Part shown: positions 9,157-17,996 of the stretch, in pieces
Layout: the number at the start of each line of letters is the position of its first letter
Numbering within the stretch: the first letter of the stretch is position 1
DNA from: Gammaproteobacteria bacterium
Lineage (GTDB): Bacteria > Pseudomonadota > Gammaproteobacteria > SZUA-229
Direction of reading: 5' to 3'
Assembly (NCBI GenBank): GCA_016744065.1
Contig: JADGFA010000015.1
Location: 1-64,000, forward strand
DNA length: 64,000 nucleotides
Made by a program: the position numbers and the translations under genes
The notes under the pieces: generated by a model
The model's input: the letters and a program-made list of their open reading frames with translations, nothing else
Database searches by the model: none
What the model was told of the DNA's origin: nothing

Positions 9157-9606
9157 ATGGAAATCACCTCGGCCGTTATAGATGATGTAACAGAACTTTG
9201 CATTTTATTAAATTCTCTTTTCACACAAGAAGCTGAGTTTAACCCTGACACTGAAACCCAGACATTCGCCTTAAAAAGTATAATTAATAACCCAGAAACT
9301 GGAGATATTCTAGTTGCACGGAAATCAGGTAAAATAATTGCAATGATCAACATTCTTTATACTGTATCAACCGCACTTGGTGGGCGTGTAGCTATATTTG
9401 AAGACATGGTTGTTTTATCAAAAAATCGTGGCCAGGGAACAGGATCGAAACTGCTCACATATGCCATTAATTTTGCAAAAAATAAAAAATGTAAACGTAT
9501 TAGCTTACTCACTGATATGGATAATACAGATGCACATCGTTTTTATCAAAAACATGGTTTTTCTAACTCTTCAATGCTTACTTTACGTTTACCTCTTAAC
9601 GATTAA
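9157..9606 (+). CDS. GNAT-family N-acetyltransferase
   Basis: 149 residues, a full-length single GNAT domain. The acetyl-CoA pyrophosphate loop is RGQGTG at 91-96 after the beta-4 strand VAIFEDMVVL, and the C-terminal FYQKHGF motif is the usual beta-6/alpha-4 signature. The substrate cannot be told. Followed after 65 bases by a kinase-like gene on the same strand, possibly cotranscribed. Confidence 0.88.
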   Translation: MEITSAVIDDVTELCILLNSLFTQEAEFNPDTETQTFALKSIINNPETGDILVARKSGKIIAMINILYTVSTALGGRVAIFEDMVVLSKNRGQGTGSKLLTYAINFAKNKKCKRISLLTDMDNTDAHRFYQKHGFSNSSMLTLRLPLND

Positions 9607-9671
9607 TATAACCACCAGAAAAATTTAATATTTTTTAAAAAAAATAGATTAAAATACAGGTAATTTTAAAA

Positions 9672-10163
9672 ATGAATACAAAAGTAACGCTACACTCATT
9701 TTGTGGAAAAATGGCAGCCGGAAAATCAACTCTAGCTAAAAAACTGGCAAAAGAATCAAACCATATTCTCCTCATAGAAGATGACTGGCTTAGCGAACTA
9801 TACCCTGAAGAAATAAGCTGTATTGCTGATTATATAAAATACTCATCACGTTTAAAAAAAATACTATCAAACCATATCAAGTCACTACTTTTACAGGGCA
9901 TATCCGTTGTACTTGATTTTCCTGCAAACACGAAAGAACAACGTAACTGGCTACGCACTCTCTACGACGAAGAAAAAGTGTCACATACCCTTCATTATGT
10001 TGATGTAGATAATGATATATGCAAAAAGCAGTTAAAAGAAAGGAGCAAGAACAAACCCGAAGGTATGGCTTTTACCTCAGAAGCTGAATTTGATGCCATT
10101 ACAAAATATTTTCAAGCCCCTTTAGAAGATGAAGGCTTTAATATAATACACTATCAACATTAA
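9672..10163 (+). CDS. small P-loop kinase (AAA_33 / zeta-like)
   Basis: 163 residues. The N-terminal Walker A is GKMAAGKST at 12-20, followed by the acidic motif LIEDDWLS near 34-41 and VVLDFPANTKEQR (Walker-B-like strand and lid), as in the predicted ATP-dependent kinases of the AAA_33 family, which includes zeta toxins, chloramphenicol phosphotransferase-like proteins and polynucleotide kinases. No antitoxin-like partner directly upstream, so a metabolic or resistance kinase is more likely than a zeta toxin. Substrate unknown. Confidence 0.8.
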   Translation: MNTKVTLHSFCGKMAAGKSTLAKKLAKESNHILLIEDDWLSELYPEEISCIADYIKYSSRLKKILSNHIKSLLLQGISVVLDFPANTKEQRNWLRTLYDEEKVSHTLHYVDVDNDICKKQLKERSKNKPEGMAFTSEAEFDAITKYFQAPLEDEGFNIIHYQH

Positions 10164-10229
10164 AATGCCTGAAGACACAATAAACAGGCTATGCTGTTAA
10201 TTTAGGACTGTTTACTCTATCATTAGGCC

Positions 10230-11084
10230 ATGAAAACTTCACTTGATCATCTACCAGAACAAAAACAGCTCGAGCTACAACAGGCTATAGAAATCATTCG
10301 TGAAGAAGTTAACCCGGATATGCTCATTTTATTTGGTAGCTATGCCCGTGGAGACTGGGTTGAAGACCTGGATCCAGAGACCCTGCTCTATCGATATCAA
10401 AGTGACTTTGATCTGCTGCTTATAACCGAGACAGCGCAACAAGCCTGTAAAATTGAACAAAACAGACAGCTTAATCAGCGCTTAATGAAAACCATCCATA
10501 GAATCCCCATAAGCATCATCGCTGAAGATATTCAGTTTATTAATCGTCGCTTAAAAAAGAGCCAGTACTTTTATATTGATATTAAGCGTGAAGGTATTCT
10601 GTTATATGACTCGGAGAAATTCAAACTATCTGAACCCAGAGAGTTAAATAATCAGGAGCGTAATAATCTGGCAGAGGAAGATTATAATTACTGGTTTAGT
10701 AGCGCTGAAACATATTTTAAATATGCTAAAGACGCAATACGCAATAAAGATAATAATTACGCCGCATTTAATCTCCATCAGGTTACTGAACGACTGTATG
10801 CTGCCATATTATTAGTATTTACTCGCTATAAGCCAAGCACTCATGACCTTGATAAATTAAGTCAACGCGTCGCCAGTATTGAGCCACAGTTTTTAACTGC
10901 ATTTCCACAGGGCACGGAAGAAGAAAAATCACGCTTTAAATTATTATGCAAAGCTTATGTTAATGCTCGTTATAAACCCAGCTATAAAATCACCCAGACA
11001 GAACTGGAGTGGTTAGCCGAGCGAGTAAGCTATTTACAGACATTAACAAAGAAGCTTTGCAAGGCAAAAATAAACAGCTACTAG
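10230..11084 (+). CDS. fused MNT nucleotidyltransferase-HEPN protein
   Basis: 284 residues. N-terminal minimal nucleotidyltransferase: GSYARG at 36-41 and the metal-binding DFD at 59-61, separated by an unusual insert (EDLDPETLLYRYQ). C-terminal HEPN domain from about 150, with the R-x(4-6)-H motif as R199-YKPST-H205 and LHQVTERL ahead of it. In separate MNT/HEPN toxin-antitoxin pairs the HEPN protein is an RNase toxin and the MNT protein inactivates it by AMPylation; fusions are known. Both catalytic motifs look intact, so the fusion could be self-controlled or act on antibiotics or other small molecules. Stand-alone gene. Confidence 0.85.
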   Translation: MKTSLDHLPEQKQLELQQAIEIIREEVNPDMLILFGSYARGDWVEDLDPETLLYRYQSDFDLLLITETAQQACKIEQNRQLNQRLMKTIHRIPISIIAEDIQFINRRLKKSQYFYIDIKREGILLYDSEKFKLSEPRELNNQERNNLAEEDYNYWFSSAETYFKYAKDAIRNKDNNYAAFNLHQVTERLYAAILLVFTRYKPSTHDLDKLSQRVASIEPQFLTAFPQGTEEEKSRFKLLCKAYVNARYKPSYKITQTELEWLAERVSYLQTLTKKLCKAKINSY

Positions 11085-11452
11085 TTATATTTGATTCATT
11101 AGAATCAGAATGAACGCCCTTTTAGTCTATTTTCATAAAATTTGAAATTAATTAAAAAGTAATCGATGATAACAGGCTGTATACCTTTAAATGCTAATTA
11201 TGCTTATACAATAAATAATCATACGCATAATATTACTTCTAAGACCAACTCCATTTAAAACTTTCGCCTCGCATTTAAAATGCCCCTACTGTAATAAAAA
11301 ACACTTAAGCTTAAAAGACTATATCTCATAGCCGTTTAAATATAGCCGTGCAGCCTGCTTACCTCTCCCCCTGTTCACCTGATTATAATATTCCAAAAAA
11401 AACATTCAACTAAATGGTTGACAATTAAAGGTAATGCGTTATAGTAAACCAT
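11085..11452. other. spacer leading to the arsR promoter
   Basis: 368 bases. Nothing gene-like is seen. The last 50 bases hold the promoter and operators of the arsR operon (listed separately); the rest is AT-rich without recognisable repeats. Confidence 0.5.
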
Positions 11453-11458
11453 ATGGTT
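11407..11458. promoter_or_regulatory. paired operator-like sites around the arsR promoter
   Basis: A perfect 12-base palindrome AACCATATGGTT at 11447-11458 overlaps the start codon; a related imperfect one, CAACTAAATGGTTG, lies at 11407-11420 over the -35 box. Both end in ATGGTTG. Placement over promoter and start codon suggests autorepression by the ArsR protein. Confidence 0.5.
11418..11445 (+). promoter_or_regulatory. sigma-70 promoter of the arsR operon
   Basis: TTGACA at 11418-11423 and TATAGT at 11440-11445 with a 16-base spacer. Transcription would start around 11452, at or within a base or two of the ATG at 11453, so the message may be leaderless. Flanked on both sides by operator-like repeats. 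Confidence 0.65.
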
Positions 11459-11800
11459 GAATATAAAAAAGAAGAAACACTTTCAGAGCTACTTAAAACA
11501 GTGAGTGATACAACTCGTCGCACCTTATTAACGCAGCTTTGCCAGCAAGGCCCAGGGCGTGTAACAGACTTAGCTAAAGCTTATGACATGTCATTAAATG
11601 CAATATCAAAGCATATAAAGATACTCGAAAAAGCAGGCCTTGTAACACGTAAAAATATAGGCCGAACACACTGGATAGAAGCTAATTTAAGCAAAATTAA
11701 TTTAATTGATAACTGGCTTAACGAACTTAGATCAATTTGGGATTTACGCCTGAACAAACTGAATGACATACTCAAAAACGGAGACTACGAAAATGACTGA
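11453..11800 (+). CDS. ArsR-family transcriptional regulator
   Basis: 115 residues, the usual length. Winged helix-turn-helix at about 15-80: SDTTRRTLLTQL (helix 1), VTDLAKAYDMSLNAISKHIKIL (helix-turn-helix), EKAGLVTRKNIGRTHW (wing). No cysteine metal site: the only cysteine is Cys30, so metal sensing is unlikely. The gene overlaps an AHSA1-type gene, the standard partner of this SdpR/ArsR subgroup. Its start codon lies within a palindrome, consistent with autoregulation. Confidence 0.9.
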   Translation: MVEYKKEETLSELLKTVSDTTRRTLLTQLCQQGPGRVTDLAKAYDMSLNAISKHIKILEKAGLVTRKNIGRTHWIEANLSKINLIDNWLNELRSIWDLRLNKLNDILKNGDYEND

Positions 11801-12218
11801 TTTAACAGTAAATGTAAATAAAACCATCCACGCACCTGTAAAAAAGGTATTTGAAGCATGGTTAAACCCAGAAACCTTATCCCGGTTTATTTTACCTATG
11901 CCGGGTATGCCCGAACCTGATGTTCAAACTGAACCCAATGAAGGAGGCAACTTTACTATTATCATGGATGTTGGAGATGAAAAAATTCCTCATACCGGTA
12001 AATACCTGGAAATAGACCGTTTTAATAAACTTGTATTTACCTGGGAATCACCCTGTTCAATTGATAATAGCACTGTAACCCTTACATTTAATGAATTAGA
12101 AAAAAATAAAACACATGTTGAGTTAACCCATATCAGGTTTATCGATGAAGAAACACGATCAGATCATGAAGGTGGTTGGTCAAATATTTTAGATAAACTT
12201 AATGATGTAATTAACTAA
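11793..12218 (+). CDS. SRPBCC / AHSA1-type protein
   Basis: 141 residues from the ATG at 11793, chosen because GGAG lies ten bases before it and the product then begins MTDLTVNVNKTI, a normal family start; an in-frame ATG at 11763 would lie deeper in arsR. The fold is the START-like helix-grip seen in AHSA1 proteins (KTIHAPVKKVFEAWLNPE at the start, HVELTHIRF and GGWSNILDKL at the end), which bind hydrophobic ligands. Overlaps arsR by eight bases; arsR-AHSA1 pairs are common and the ligand is usually unknown. Confidence 0.85.
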   Translation: MTDLTVNVNKTIHAPVKKVFEAWLNPETLSRFILPMPGMPEPDVQTEPNEGGNFTIIMDVGDEKIPHTGKYLEIDRFNKLVFTWESPCSIDNSTVTLTFNELEKNKTHVELTHIRFIDEETRSDHEGGWSNILDKLNDVIN

Positions 12219-12241
12219 TAAAAATGCCTTGTGGAGTTAAA

Positions 12242-12694
12242 ATGAAATTTTTACTAAATAAAAGTTTAATCTGTATGCTATCCATAATGGTAATATTACT
12301 ACCTGTTACAGTTAGCTCTAAAAATAAAACGACCATTATGAACCTTCCAGCAAGTCAGCTGAACTGGATCACTACGCCTGAAGGCGCTGCATTTGCGGCA
12401 TTAAATGGCGACCGATTCAAAGAAGCATATATGGCTATGGTAAAGCTCCCAGCAGGAATTATTAGCCCAATGCACACCAAGTCTGCCAATATGTATGGCA
12501 TGGTGTTATCGGGCACCTTTTCTCATATTGCCCAGGGTGCTGATCCATCAACTGAAGTGCTATTACCTGAAGGCTCTTATTATATGATTCCAGCTAACCT
12601 GCCACATATCAGTAAATGTATATCAAAGACAGAATGTGTCAGCTTTCTTTATCAGGATGGTAAGTTTGATTTTATCACTGGAATAAAAAAATAA
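12242..12694 (+). CDS. exported cupin-fold protein (DUF4437-like)
   Basis: 150 residues from ATG 12242, preferred over 12224 because GTGGAG lies seven bases upstream and the protein then begins with a signal peptide (KSLICMLSIMVILLPVTVSS). The remainder follows cupin strand pattern (SPMHTKSANMYGMVLSG, then LLPEGSYYMIPANLPHISKC), with a possible metal ligand His in each motif. Third gene of the arsR operon (23 bases after AHSA1), so it may be co-induced. Substrate unknown. Confidence 0.65.
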   Translation: MKFLLNKSLICMLSIMVILLPVTVSSKNKTTIMNLPASQLNWITTPEGAAFAALNGDRFKEAYMAMVKLPAGIISPMHTKSANMYGMVLSGTFSHIAQGADPSTEVLLPEGSYYMIPANLPHISKCISKTECVSFLYQDGKFDFITGIKK

Positions 12695-12837
12695 ACCCTG
12701 TATTCAGAGAATAATTTTTATATTAAGGTCAATTATTCTCTGAGCCAGATGGCATTATCTAAGACTAAGCTCCACTCATCTAATACTCTACTCGTGTTAA
12801 CCAAACAATGCGGGGGCACTGCGTTTATCCACACTAC

Positions 12838-12866
12838 AACGCTCACCCTGACTCAGGGTGAGCGTT
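12838..12866. repeat. near-perfect 29-base palindrome
   Basis: AACGCTCACCCTGA at 12838-12851, C at 12852, then the exact complement TCAGGGTGAGCGTT at 12853-12866. It is GC-richer than its surroundings and has no T-run, so it is more likely a protein-binding palindrome or a REP-like remnant than a terminator. Confidence 0.55.
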
Positions 12867-13230
12867 ATTCGCTGATGACGTTATTCACATCTATTTCACC
12901 CTTATTTTCTTTTTAAAATCCGCACACAGCCTATACTGAGGCTTAAGTAAGTATCCGTATTATCTGACCCTGCTCTTATAACTAAATCCAGAATCATATG
13001 TATAAAACCATATTAATAACTATTGTAAACCTTACAAATTAATTACTTTCCTGTATCATGAATTTTATAATTTATTTAAATATGTTCCATTATCCAGATG
13101 AACCACATATGGGTAATATCAGCTTGTATTATGAAAAACCCTGAAACCTATAAACTGTATATTAATTTTTTCAGGTAAATTCCTCAATATATCTAATTTA
13201 AATTTACATGCTCAGATCTATCTGAAAAAA

Positions 13231-13263
13231 TGATCATAAATAGAGGCCATCTATTTATGATCA
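13231..13263 (+). promoter_or_regulatory. 13-bp inverted repeat in the leader of the flavin-oxidase gene
   Basis: TGATCATAAATAG at 13231-13243 and CTATTTATGATCA at 13251-13263 with a seven-base loop, ending 26 bases before the start at 13290. An operator or leader hairpin; no T-run, so not an obvious terminator. Confidence 0.45.
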
Positions 13264-13289
13264 CAACTATTATCAAACAGGAGAAAACT

Positions 13290-13829
13290 ATGTCTGAAAA
13301 ATTTAAAGAATTAACTGATAAACATATTAAATTTATAGAAAATCAGCACATATATTTTGTTGGAACCGCCACCGCCGATAGTTATGTTAATGTATCACCA
13401 AAAGGCATGGATAGTTTCAGGATAATAGATGAAACTAAAGCTATCTGGCTAAACCTGACGGGCAGCGGTAATGAAAGCGCCGCCCATGTAATTGAATCTC
13501 CCCGTATGACCATTATGTTTTGTTCTTTTGATAAGCAACCTCTAATTATGAGACTCTATGGTCAGGCCAATGTATTCCACCAAAGAGATAGCAAATGGAA
13601 TGAATATTACCCTTTGTTTCCTGAATCTGCTGGGGCCCGTCAGATATTTGAACTTAAAATTGACCTCGTACAAACTTCCTGTGGATTTGCTGTGCCATTA
13701 TATGACTTGAAGAGCGAACGGGATACATTATCAAAATGGATAACAAACCGGGGCGAAAACGGCATAAAGGACTACTGGAAAGAAAAAAATCAGTTAAGCC
13801 TGAACGGTAAAAATACACATATTTTGTAA
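13290..13829 (+). CDS. pyridoxamine-5'-phosphate-oxidase-family flavin protein
   Basis: 179 residues from ATG 13290, chosen because CAGGAGAAAACT precedes it; the in-frame ATG at 13230 falls inside an inverted repeat. The split-barrel FMN-binding fold is shown by YFVGTATADSYVNVSPKG, then IWLNLTGSGNESAAHVIESPRMTIMF, the pattern of the PNPOx-like general stress/flavin reductase group rather than true PdxH. Substrate unknown. Ten bases separate it from the next gene, so they are probably cotranscribed. Confidence 0.8.
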   Translation: MSEKFKELTDKHIKFIENQHIYFVGTATADSYVNVSPKGMDSFRIIDETKAIWLNLTGSGNESAAHVIESPRMTIMFCSFDKQPLIMRLYGQANVFHQRDSKWNEYYPLFPESAGARQIFELKIDLVQTSCGFAVPLYDLKSERDTLSKWITNRGENGIKDYWKEKNQLSLNGKNTHIL

Positions 13830-13839
13830 CAGGAAAATT

Positions 13840-14508
13840 ATGCTCAATACATTCTTAATCGACACCTGGTCTTTCTTTAAAATTCATATAGTTACAATTT
13901 TAATTATAATTTTACCTGTCACCATACCTGTAGAACTAATAACAGCACTCCATCAGTATTTTACTGCAGAAGATGATGTGGTTTTTCAAAACTTGATATT
14001 TCCTCTACTACTTAATTCAATGGCATACCCAATTTATACCATTGCTATTATTTTTTATATTTCATCTGTTATTTCAGGAAACCAGAAAAACATAAAAACG
14101 CTCTGGAATCTCGGTATAGAATACTGGTTACCTTTTATGATTTACAGTATTTTATCTGGAATAGTCATTACCATTGGTTTAGTTCTATTTATCATTCCTG
14201 GACTACTATATACGGCTCGCTATTCTTTTTCTGCATTTGATCTTCTGTTAAATAAAAATACGCCTTTAAACGCGATGAAAAATAGCTGGCACGAGACTAA
14301 AGACTATATATGGATAATACTAGGAGGCTATATAACAATAACAGTTTTCTTATTCAGTCCATTTTTCTTTATTTCACAATTATTTACGCCTGACAGTACA
14401 GAGCTGTTAATATTTGAAATTATTTCAAATATTATTTTGTCTGTTCTACATGTACTTTATACTATTTTCTCTTTTCGAGTTTATGAATATGCTATAAATA
14501 AAAAATGA
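13840..14508 (+). CDS. YciC/UPF0259-like integral membrane protein
   Basis: 222 residues with about five or six membrane helices. The signature GLVLFIIPGLLYTARYSFSA followed by a P-L-N-A-M-K-x-S-W motif is that of the YciC/DUF7847 family of inner membrane proteins, whose function is unknown. Follows the flavin-oxidase gene by ten bases. Confidence 0.75.
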   Translation: MLNTFLIDTWSFFKIHIVTILIIILPVTIPVELITALHQYFTAEDDVVFQNLIFPLLLNSMAYPIYTIAIIFYISSVISGNQKNIKTLWNLGIEYWLPFMIYSILSGIVITIGLVLFIIPGLLYTARYSFSAFDLLLNKNTPLNAMKNSWHETKDYIWIILGGYITITVFLFSPFFFISQLFTPDSTELLIFEIISNIILSVLHVLYTIFSFRVYEYAINKK

Positions 14509-14560
14509 AGATCAGGTATAATATGCTCTAAATTAGCACTCTATTATTAAGGTATTTGTT

Positions 14561-15097
14561 GTGGCTATAAAACCAACTATTTACAAGTTTAGAATTTCAC
14601 TATCAGATCTAAATCGAGACTATTACGACACCCTTAATCTGACCATTGCACAACATCCATCCGAAACAGTTGAACGTATGATGGTACGTGTACTGGCTTA
14701 TTGCATTAATGCAGAAGAATCTCTGATATTTTCAAAGGGTCTCAGTAAAGCTGAGGAACCAGATATATGGGCCAGAACACTTGATGATCAGATATCCCTG
14801 TGGGTAGATATTGGTGAACCCGATATCGACAGAGTAAAAAAATCCTGCCATCAGGCACAGAATGTTAAAATTTATAGCTTCAATACCAAATCAGATGTCT
14901 GGTGGAATCAGGGGGCTAGCAAATTTAATCTATTAAGCGCTTCTTTTTTTCGTTTTGAATGGAGCGATATTCTATCTTTAGCCAAACTGGTGGAACGGAC
15001 AATGGACTTCTCTGTAACAATCACTGAAAATTCCGCATATATTGCAACTAAACTTGGAGAATGCGAAATTCCGTGGCACGCGTTAAATAGTAAATAA
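14561..15097 (+). CDS. yaeQ: YaeQ-family protein
   Basis: 178 residues, full length. The whole chain matches YaeQ: MAIKPTIYKFRISLSDLNR at the start, HPSETVERMMVRVLAYCI, EEPDIWARTLDDQISLWVDIGEPD in the middle and ATKLGECEIPWHAL near the end. The family has a restriction-endonuclease-like (PD-(D/E)XK) core and was linked in enterobacteria to suppression of RfaH loss; its biochemical role is not established. Uses a GTG start, as the family N-terminus shows. Confidence 0.92.
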   Translation: MAIKPTIYKFRISLSDLNRDYYDTLNLTIAQHPSETVERMMVRVLAYCINAEESLIFSKGLSKAEEPDIWARTLDDQISLWVDIGEPDIDRVKKSCHQAQNVKIYSFNTKSDVWWNQGASKFNLLSASFFRFEWSDILSLAKLVERTMDFSVTITENSAYIATKLGECEIPWHALNSK

Positions 15098-15243
15098 AAT
15101 TTGAATCTATTACCACTATATTTTACATGCAATGAAAAATCAGATGCATTACAACTAGATCCTTCAACTATAATTTATGTAGCAATATAACGTATATTTT
15201 TATGACTTAACAATAAACCATATAATTATTATGGAAATTTTAA

Positions 15244-15525
15244 ATGAAATCACTGTTTAGAAGTATGTTCTCTCCTGTTCTGAATATTTTTGAATCTGGT
15301 AATGGAGAATATTTATATAAAAAATCTCACCGCATAATTTTAATCATAATGGGTGTACTTTTCACCGGCCTGGCCTCACTGGTATATATATTATCTGAAG
15401 GTAAAGACATGGGTAATTTATTACCTGTTCTGGTATTTGGTGGAACGGGCTTATTAAGCTTACTTATTGGCTTTATTGGCAAAGACAGAGCCGTAGCAAA
15501 AATTTGGGGTTCAGGTAGTAAATAA
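15244..15525 (+). CDS. small two-helix membrane protein
   Basis: 93 residues with two hydrophobic helices (about 30-50 and 58-78), soluble N-terminus of about 28 residues and a short Gly/Lys tail. Start ATG follows ATGGAAATTTTAA. Only 15 bases separate it from the DUF2007 gene, so they are likely one unit. No functional family recognised. Confidence 0.7.
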   Translation: MKSLFRSMFSPVLNIFESGNGEYLYKKSHRIILIIMGVLFTGLASLVYILSEGKDMGNLLPVLVFGGTGLLSLLIGFIGKDRAVAKIWGSGSK

Positions 15526-15540
15526 AAAATACCCGGGCTT

Positions 15541-15849
15541 ATGAAACTTATCTATACAAATGAGAATCGTTTTATTGTAAATAATATTAAAAATATTATT
15601 CAAAATGCAGGTATAGAACTATTTATAAAAAATGAATATATCTCAGGTGCAGCAGGTGACTTGTCCCCTTTTGATACATGGCTTGAATTATGGGTAACAC
15701 AAGATTCAGATTACGATAAAGCCATAAAACTAATATCTTCGATTAACCATACAAACACCTCACATGACTGGTTTTGTACTCAGTGCCATGAAAAAAATGA
15801 TGCTTCATTTGAATTCTGCTGGCAATGCCTGAATGAGAAACAAAACTAA
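15541..15849 (+). CDS. DUF2007-type protein with C-terminal zinc ribbon
   Basis: 102 residues. The N-terminal 70 residues follow the DUF2007 (putative signal-transducing, PII-like ferredoxin fold) pattern: MKLIYTNENRFIVNNIKNII, NEYISGAAGDLSPFDTWLELWV. The C-terminus is a zinc ribbon with C79-x2-C82 and C93-x2-C96. Such proteins may bind small molecules or partners; no role is known here. Cotranscribed with the preceding small membrane protein. Confidence 0.8.
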   Translation: MKLIYTNENRFIVNNIKNIIQNAGIELFIKNEYISGAAGDLSPFDTWLELWVTQDSDYDKAIKLISSINHTNTSHDWFCTQCHEKNDASFEFCWQCLNEKQN

Positions 15850-16074
15850 ACAATAGCCAAATACAGTAACATCAATAATATACCTTCAAAATAGACGTCT
15901 TAATCATAAAAATAGAACAATACCATAACATCATTTATACATAATCTTGATACACGCAAATTATGCTTCTAATTAATGGCTAGAAATAGATACTTAACTA
16001 TAATAAGGAGTGATAAATAAACGCCAGATATATTTAACATGAAGTACTTCCGCCTAATATAATTGAGGATATTA

Positions 16075-17844
16075 ATGCTTAATAAATTTTTTCCATTTCT
16101 TACCTGGATTCATGAGCTAAAAGACCCCAAAATTCTCCGTGCTGACTTTGTCGCAGGCCTGACTGTTGCCCTGATACTCATTCCCCAATCTATGGCATAT
16201 GCCACACTGGCGGGTTTACCTGAAGTTTATGGCTTGTATATTGCCTTTGTACCCGTCTTTATAGCAGCATTATGGGGCTCATCCCGCCAGTTAGGTACAG
16301 GGCCGGTAGCCGTTGTATCCACCATGACTGCAACAGTATTAACACCTGTAGTAATTAATATGCTTGCACCAGAGCATACACAGGAAGAGTTTATGGCGCT
16401 GTTTATTCCCACAGCTATGCTTCTAACTCTGATGGTTGGTATTTTTCAGTTTACACTGGGGCTTTTTCGGCTCGGCGCTATCGTTAATTTTTTATCACAT
16501 CCTGTCATTATTGGCTTTACCAATGCAGCTGCCCTGTTTATAGGGCTTACCCAGATTTCAAAAATATTTGGTGTTGATATGCCCGGCGGAGCCAGTGACC
16601 ACTTTCTTAGCATACGCATCTGGGGTGTTATCCAGAACCTGGATCAAGTGCATATAGAAACGTTAATGATGGGGCTTTCAACCTTTGCCATTTTAATAGG
16701 TATGAAACATTTTTTACCTAAATTTTCTGGCGTCCTGGTTGCTGTAATAGTAACAACGCTAATCAGCTATTTACTGGATTTTGAGGGTATGGGTGGTAGT
16801 GTTGTGGGTACTATTCCTGAAGGATTACCAGGCTTTCAGTTACCTGCCTTTAATTATCAGGCATTTTCCAGCCTGTTACTGGGTACTGTTATTATTTCAC
16901 TGGTCGGTTTTATGGAAGCCATTTCCATAGCTAAAGCCATGGCCGCAAAAACCAAAGATCGAGTTGACCCTAACCAGGAACTAATAGGTCAGGGTTTGGG
17001 TAATATAGCGGGAAGTTTCTTCCAGTCATATCCTGCCTCTGGCTCATTTTCACGCTCTGCAGTGAATTTAAATGCCGGAGCCAAAACTGGCTTTTCATCC
17101 GTAGTAACCGCTGCACTTGTATTAATTACCTTATTATTTCTAACACCTTTACTCTATCACCTGCCCAAAGCAACACTGGCGGCGGTTGTTATCATGGCGG
17201 TATTCGGTTTAATTAATGTCAAAGCTATTAAACATATCTGGCGCACAAATAAGCATGATGGTGTTGCAGCTATAGTTACTTTTATTGCTGCCATCATCTC
17301 CGCACCGCAACTTGATCACGGTATTATGATCGGCGCTTCACTGGCCATTGGTTTATATTTATACAGAACCATGCAACCCCGTGTTGTATTACTAGGGCGT
17401 TATAAAGATGGTACTCTGCGTGACTTAAGTGTATACAAGGACTTACCAATAGATAACAATATCATTGCAGTACGTTTTGATGGTTCTCTTTACTTTGCTA
17501 ATGTATCTTATTTTGAAGACGCAATGCTAAAGGCCGTTGCAGATCACCCTGATGCAAAATATCTTTTAGTTGTTGGCGATGCCATTAACCAGATAGATGC
17601 ATCCGGTGAAGAAGTCCTGCATCACCTGGTAAAACGACTTGCAGATACTCATGTGACCGTGGTATTTAGCGGCCTGAAGCGTCAGGTGCTCCAGGTTCTA
17701 CGTGCCACAGGCTTAAACAATATTATTGGCGAACAACACATCTTTCTGAATGAAGATATGGCCATTGATGCTATTTACGACATGTTAGGTCAAAGTGCAT
17801 CAGGGCAATATTGTCCATTAAAAAAACTCAATACATTAATATAA
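16075..17844 (+). CDS. SulP-family anion transporter with STAS domain (sulfate permease-like)
   Basis: 589 residues from ATG 16075; GAGG at 16065-16068 sets this start, against an in-frame TTG at 16063. The N-terminal signature DFVAGLTVALILIPQSMAYA with PEVYGLY and GTGPVAVVS is that of classical SulP sulfate permeases; about 12 to 14 helices fill residues 20-420, and a cytoplasmic STAS domain (about 430-555, with VRFDGSLYFANVSYFED) follows. Substrate could be sulfate, thiosulfate or bicarbonate; the TGPVAVVS substrate loop does not settle it. Followed by a terminator and a second, divergent SulP paralogue. Confidence 0.9.
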   Translation: MLNKFFPFLTWIHELKDPKILRADFVAGLTVALILIPQSMAYATLAGLPEVYGLYIAFVPVFIAALWGSSRQLGTGPVAVVSTMTATVLTPVVINMLAPEHTQEEFMALFIPTAMLLTLMVGIFQFTLGLFRLGAIVNFLSHPVIIGFTNAAALFIGLTQISKIFGVDMPGGASDHFLSIRIWGVIQNLDQVHIETLMMGLSTFAILIGMKHFLPKFSGVLVAVIVTTLISYLLDFEGMGGSVVGTIPEGLPGFQLPAFNYQAFSSLLLGTVIISLVGFMEAISIAKAMAAKTKDRVDPNQELIGQGLGNIAGSFFQSYPASGSFSRSAVNLNAGAKTGFSSVVTAALVLITLLFLTPLLYHLPKATLAAVVIMAVFGLINVKAIKHIWRTNKHDGVAAIVTFIAAIISAPQLDHGIMIGASLAIGLYLYRTMQPRVVLLGRYKDGTLRDLSVYKDLPIDNNIIAVRFDGSLYFANVSYFEDAMLKAVADHPDAKYLLVVGDAINQIDASGEEVLHHLVKRLADTHVTVVFSGLKRQVLQVLRATGLNNIIGEQHIFLNEDMAIDAIYDMLGQSASGQYCPLKKLNTLI

Positions 17845-17867
17845 AACACTAAACACAAACTAAAAAT

Positions 17868-17901
17868 AAAAGCCATATGCCTTTTTATGTATATGGCTTT
17901 T
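17868..17901 (+). terminator. terminator after the first SulP gene
   Basis: 11-bp perfect stem AAAAGCCATAT / ATATGGCTTTT (17868-17878 and 17891-17901), 12-base loop, 24 bases after the stop codon. The A/T edges make it usable in both directions. Confidence 0.7.
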
Positions 17902-17996
17902 GTCGTTAATTTACAGATTAATTTTTCTGATTCCTGTTCGATAATCGTTTAATATAAAAAGAAAATAACTAAAAATTAATTTAATAAATATTTAAT

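Larger units (their letters stand above)
12695..13289. other. spacer with three hairpins
   Basis: About 595 bases without a gene. Seen: a 12-bp stem (12705-12716 with 12731-12742), probably the end of the arsR operon; a perfect 14-bp inverted repeat with a one-base centre at 12838-12866 (arms read AACGCTCACCCTGA); and a perfect 13-bp inverted repeat at 13231-13263 ahead of the next gene. Confidence 0.5.

Noticed and set aside
9672-10163. Zeta toxin of a toxin-antitoxin pair
   Set aside because: No epsilon-type antitoxin gene precedes it and the motif set is shared by many harmless kinases.
16063-16074. TTG start for the first SulP gene
   Set aside because: It lies at the GAGG ribosome site that serves the ATG at 16075, so it cannot be the main start.
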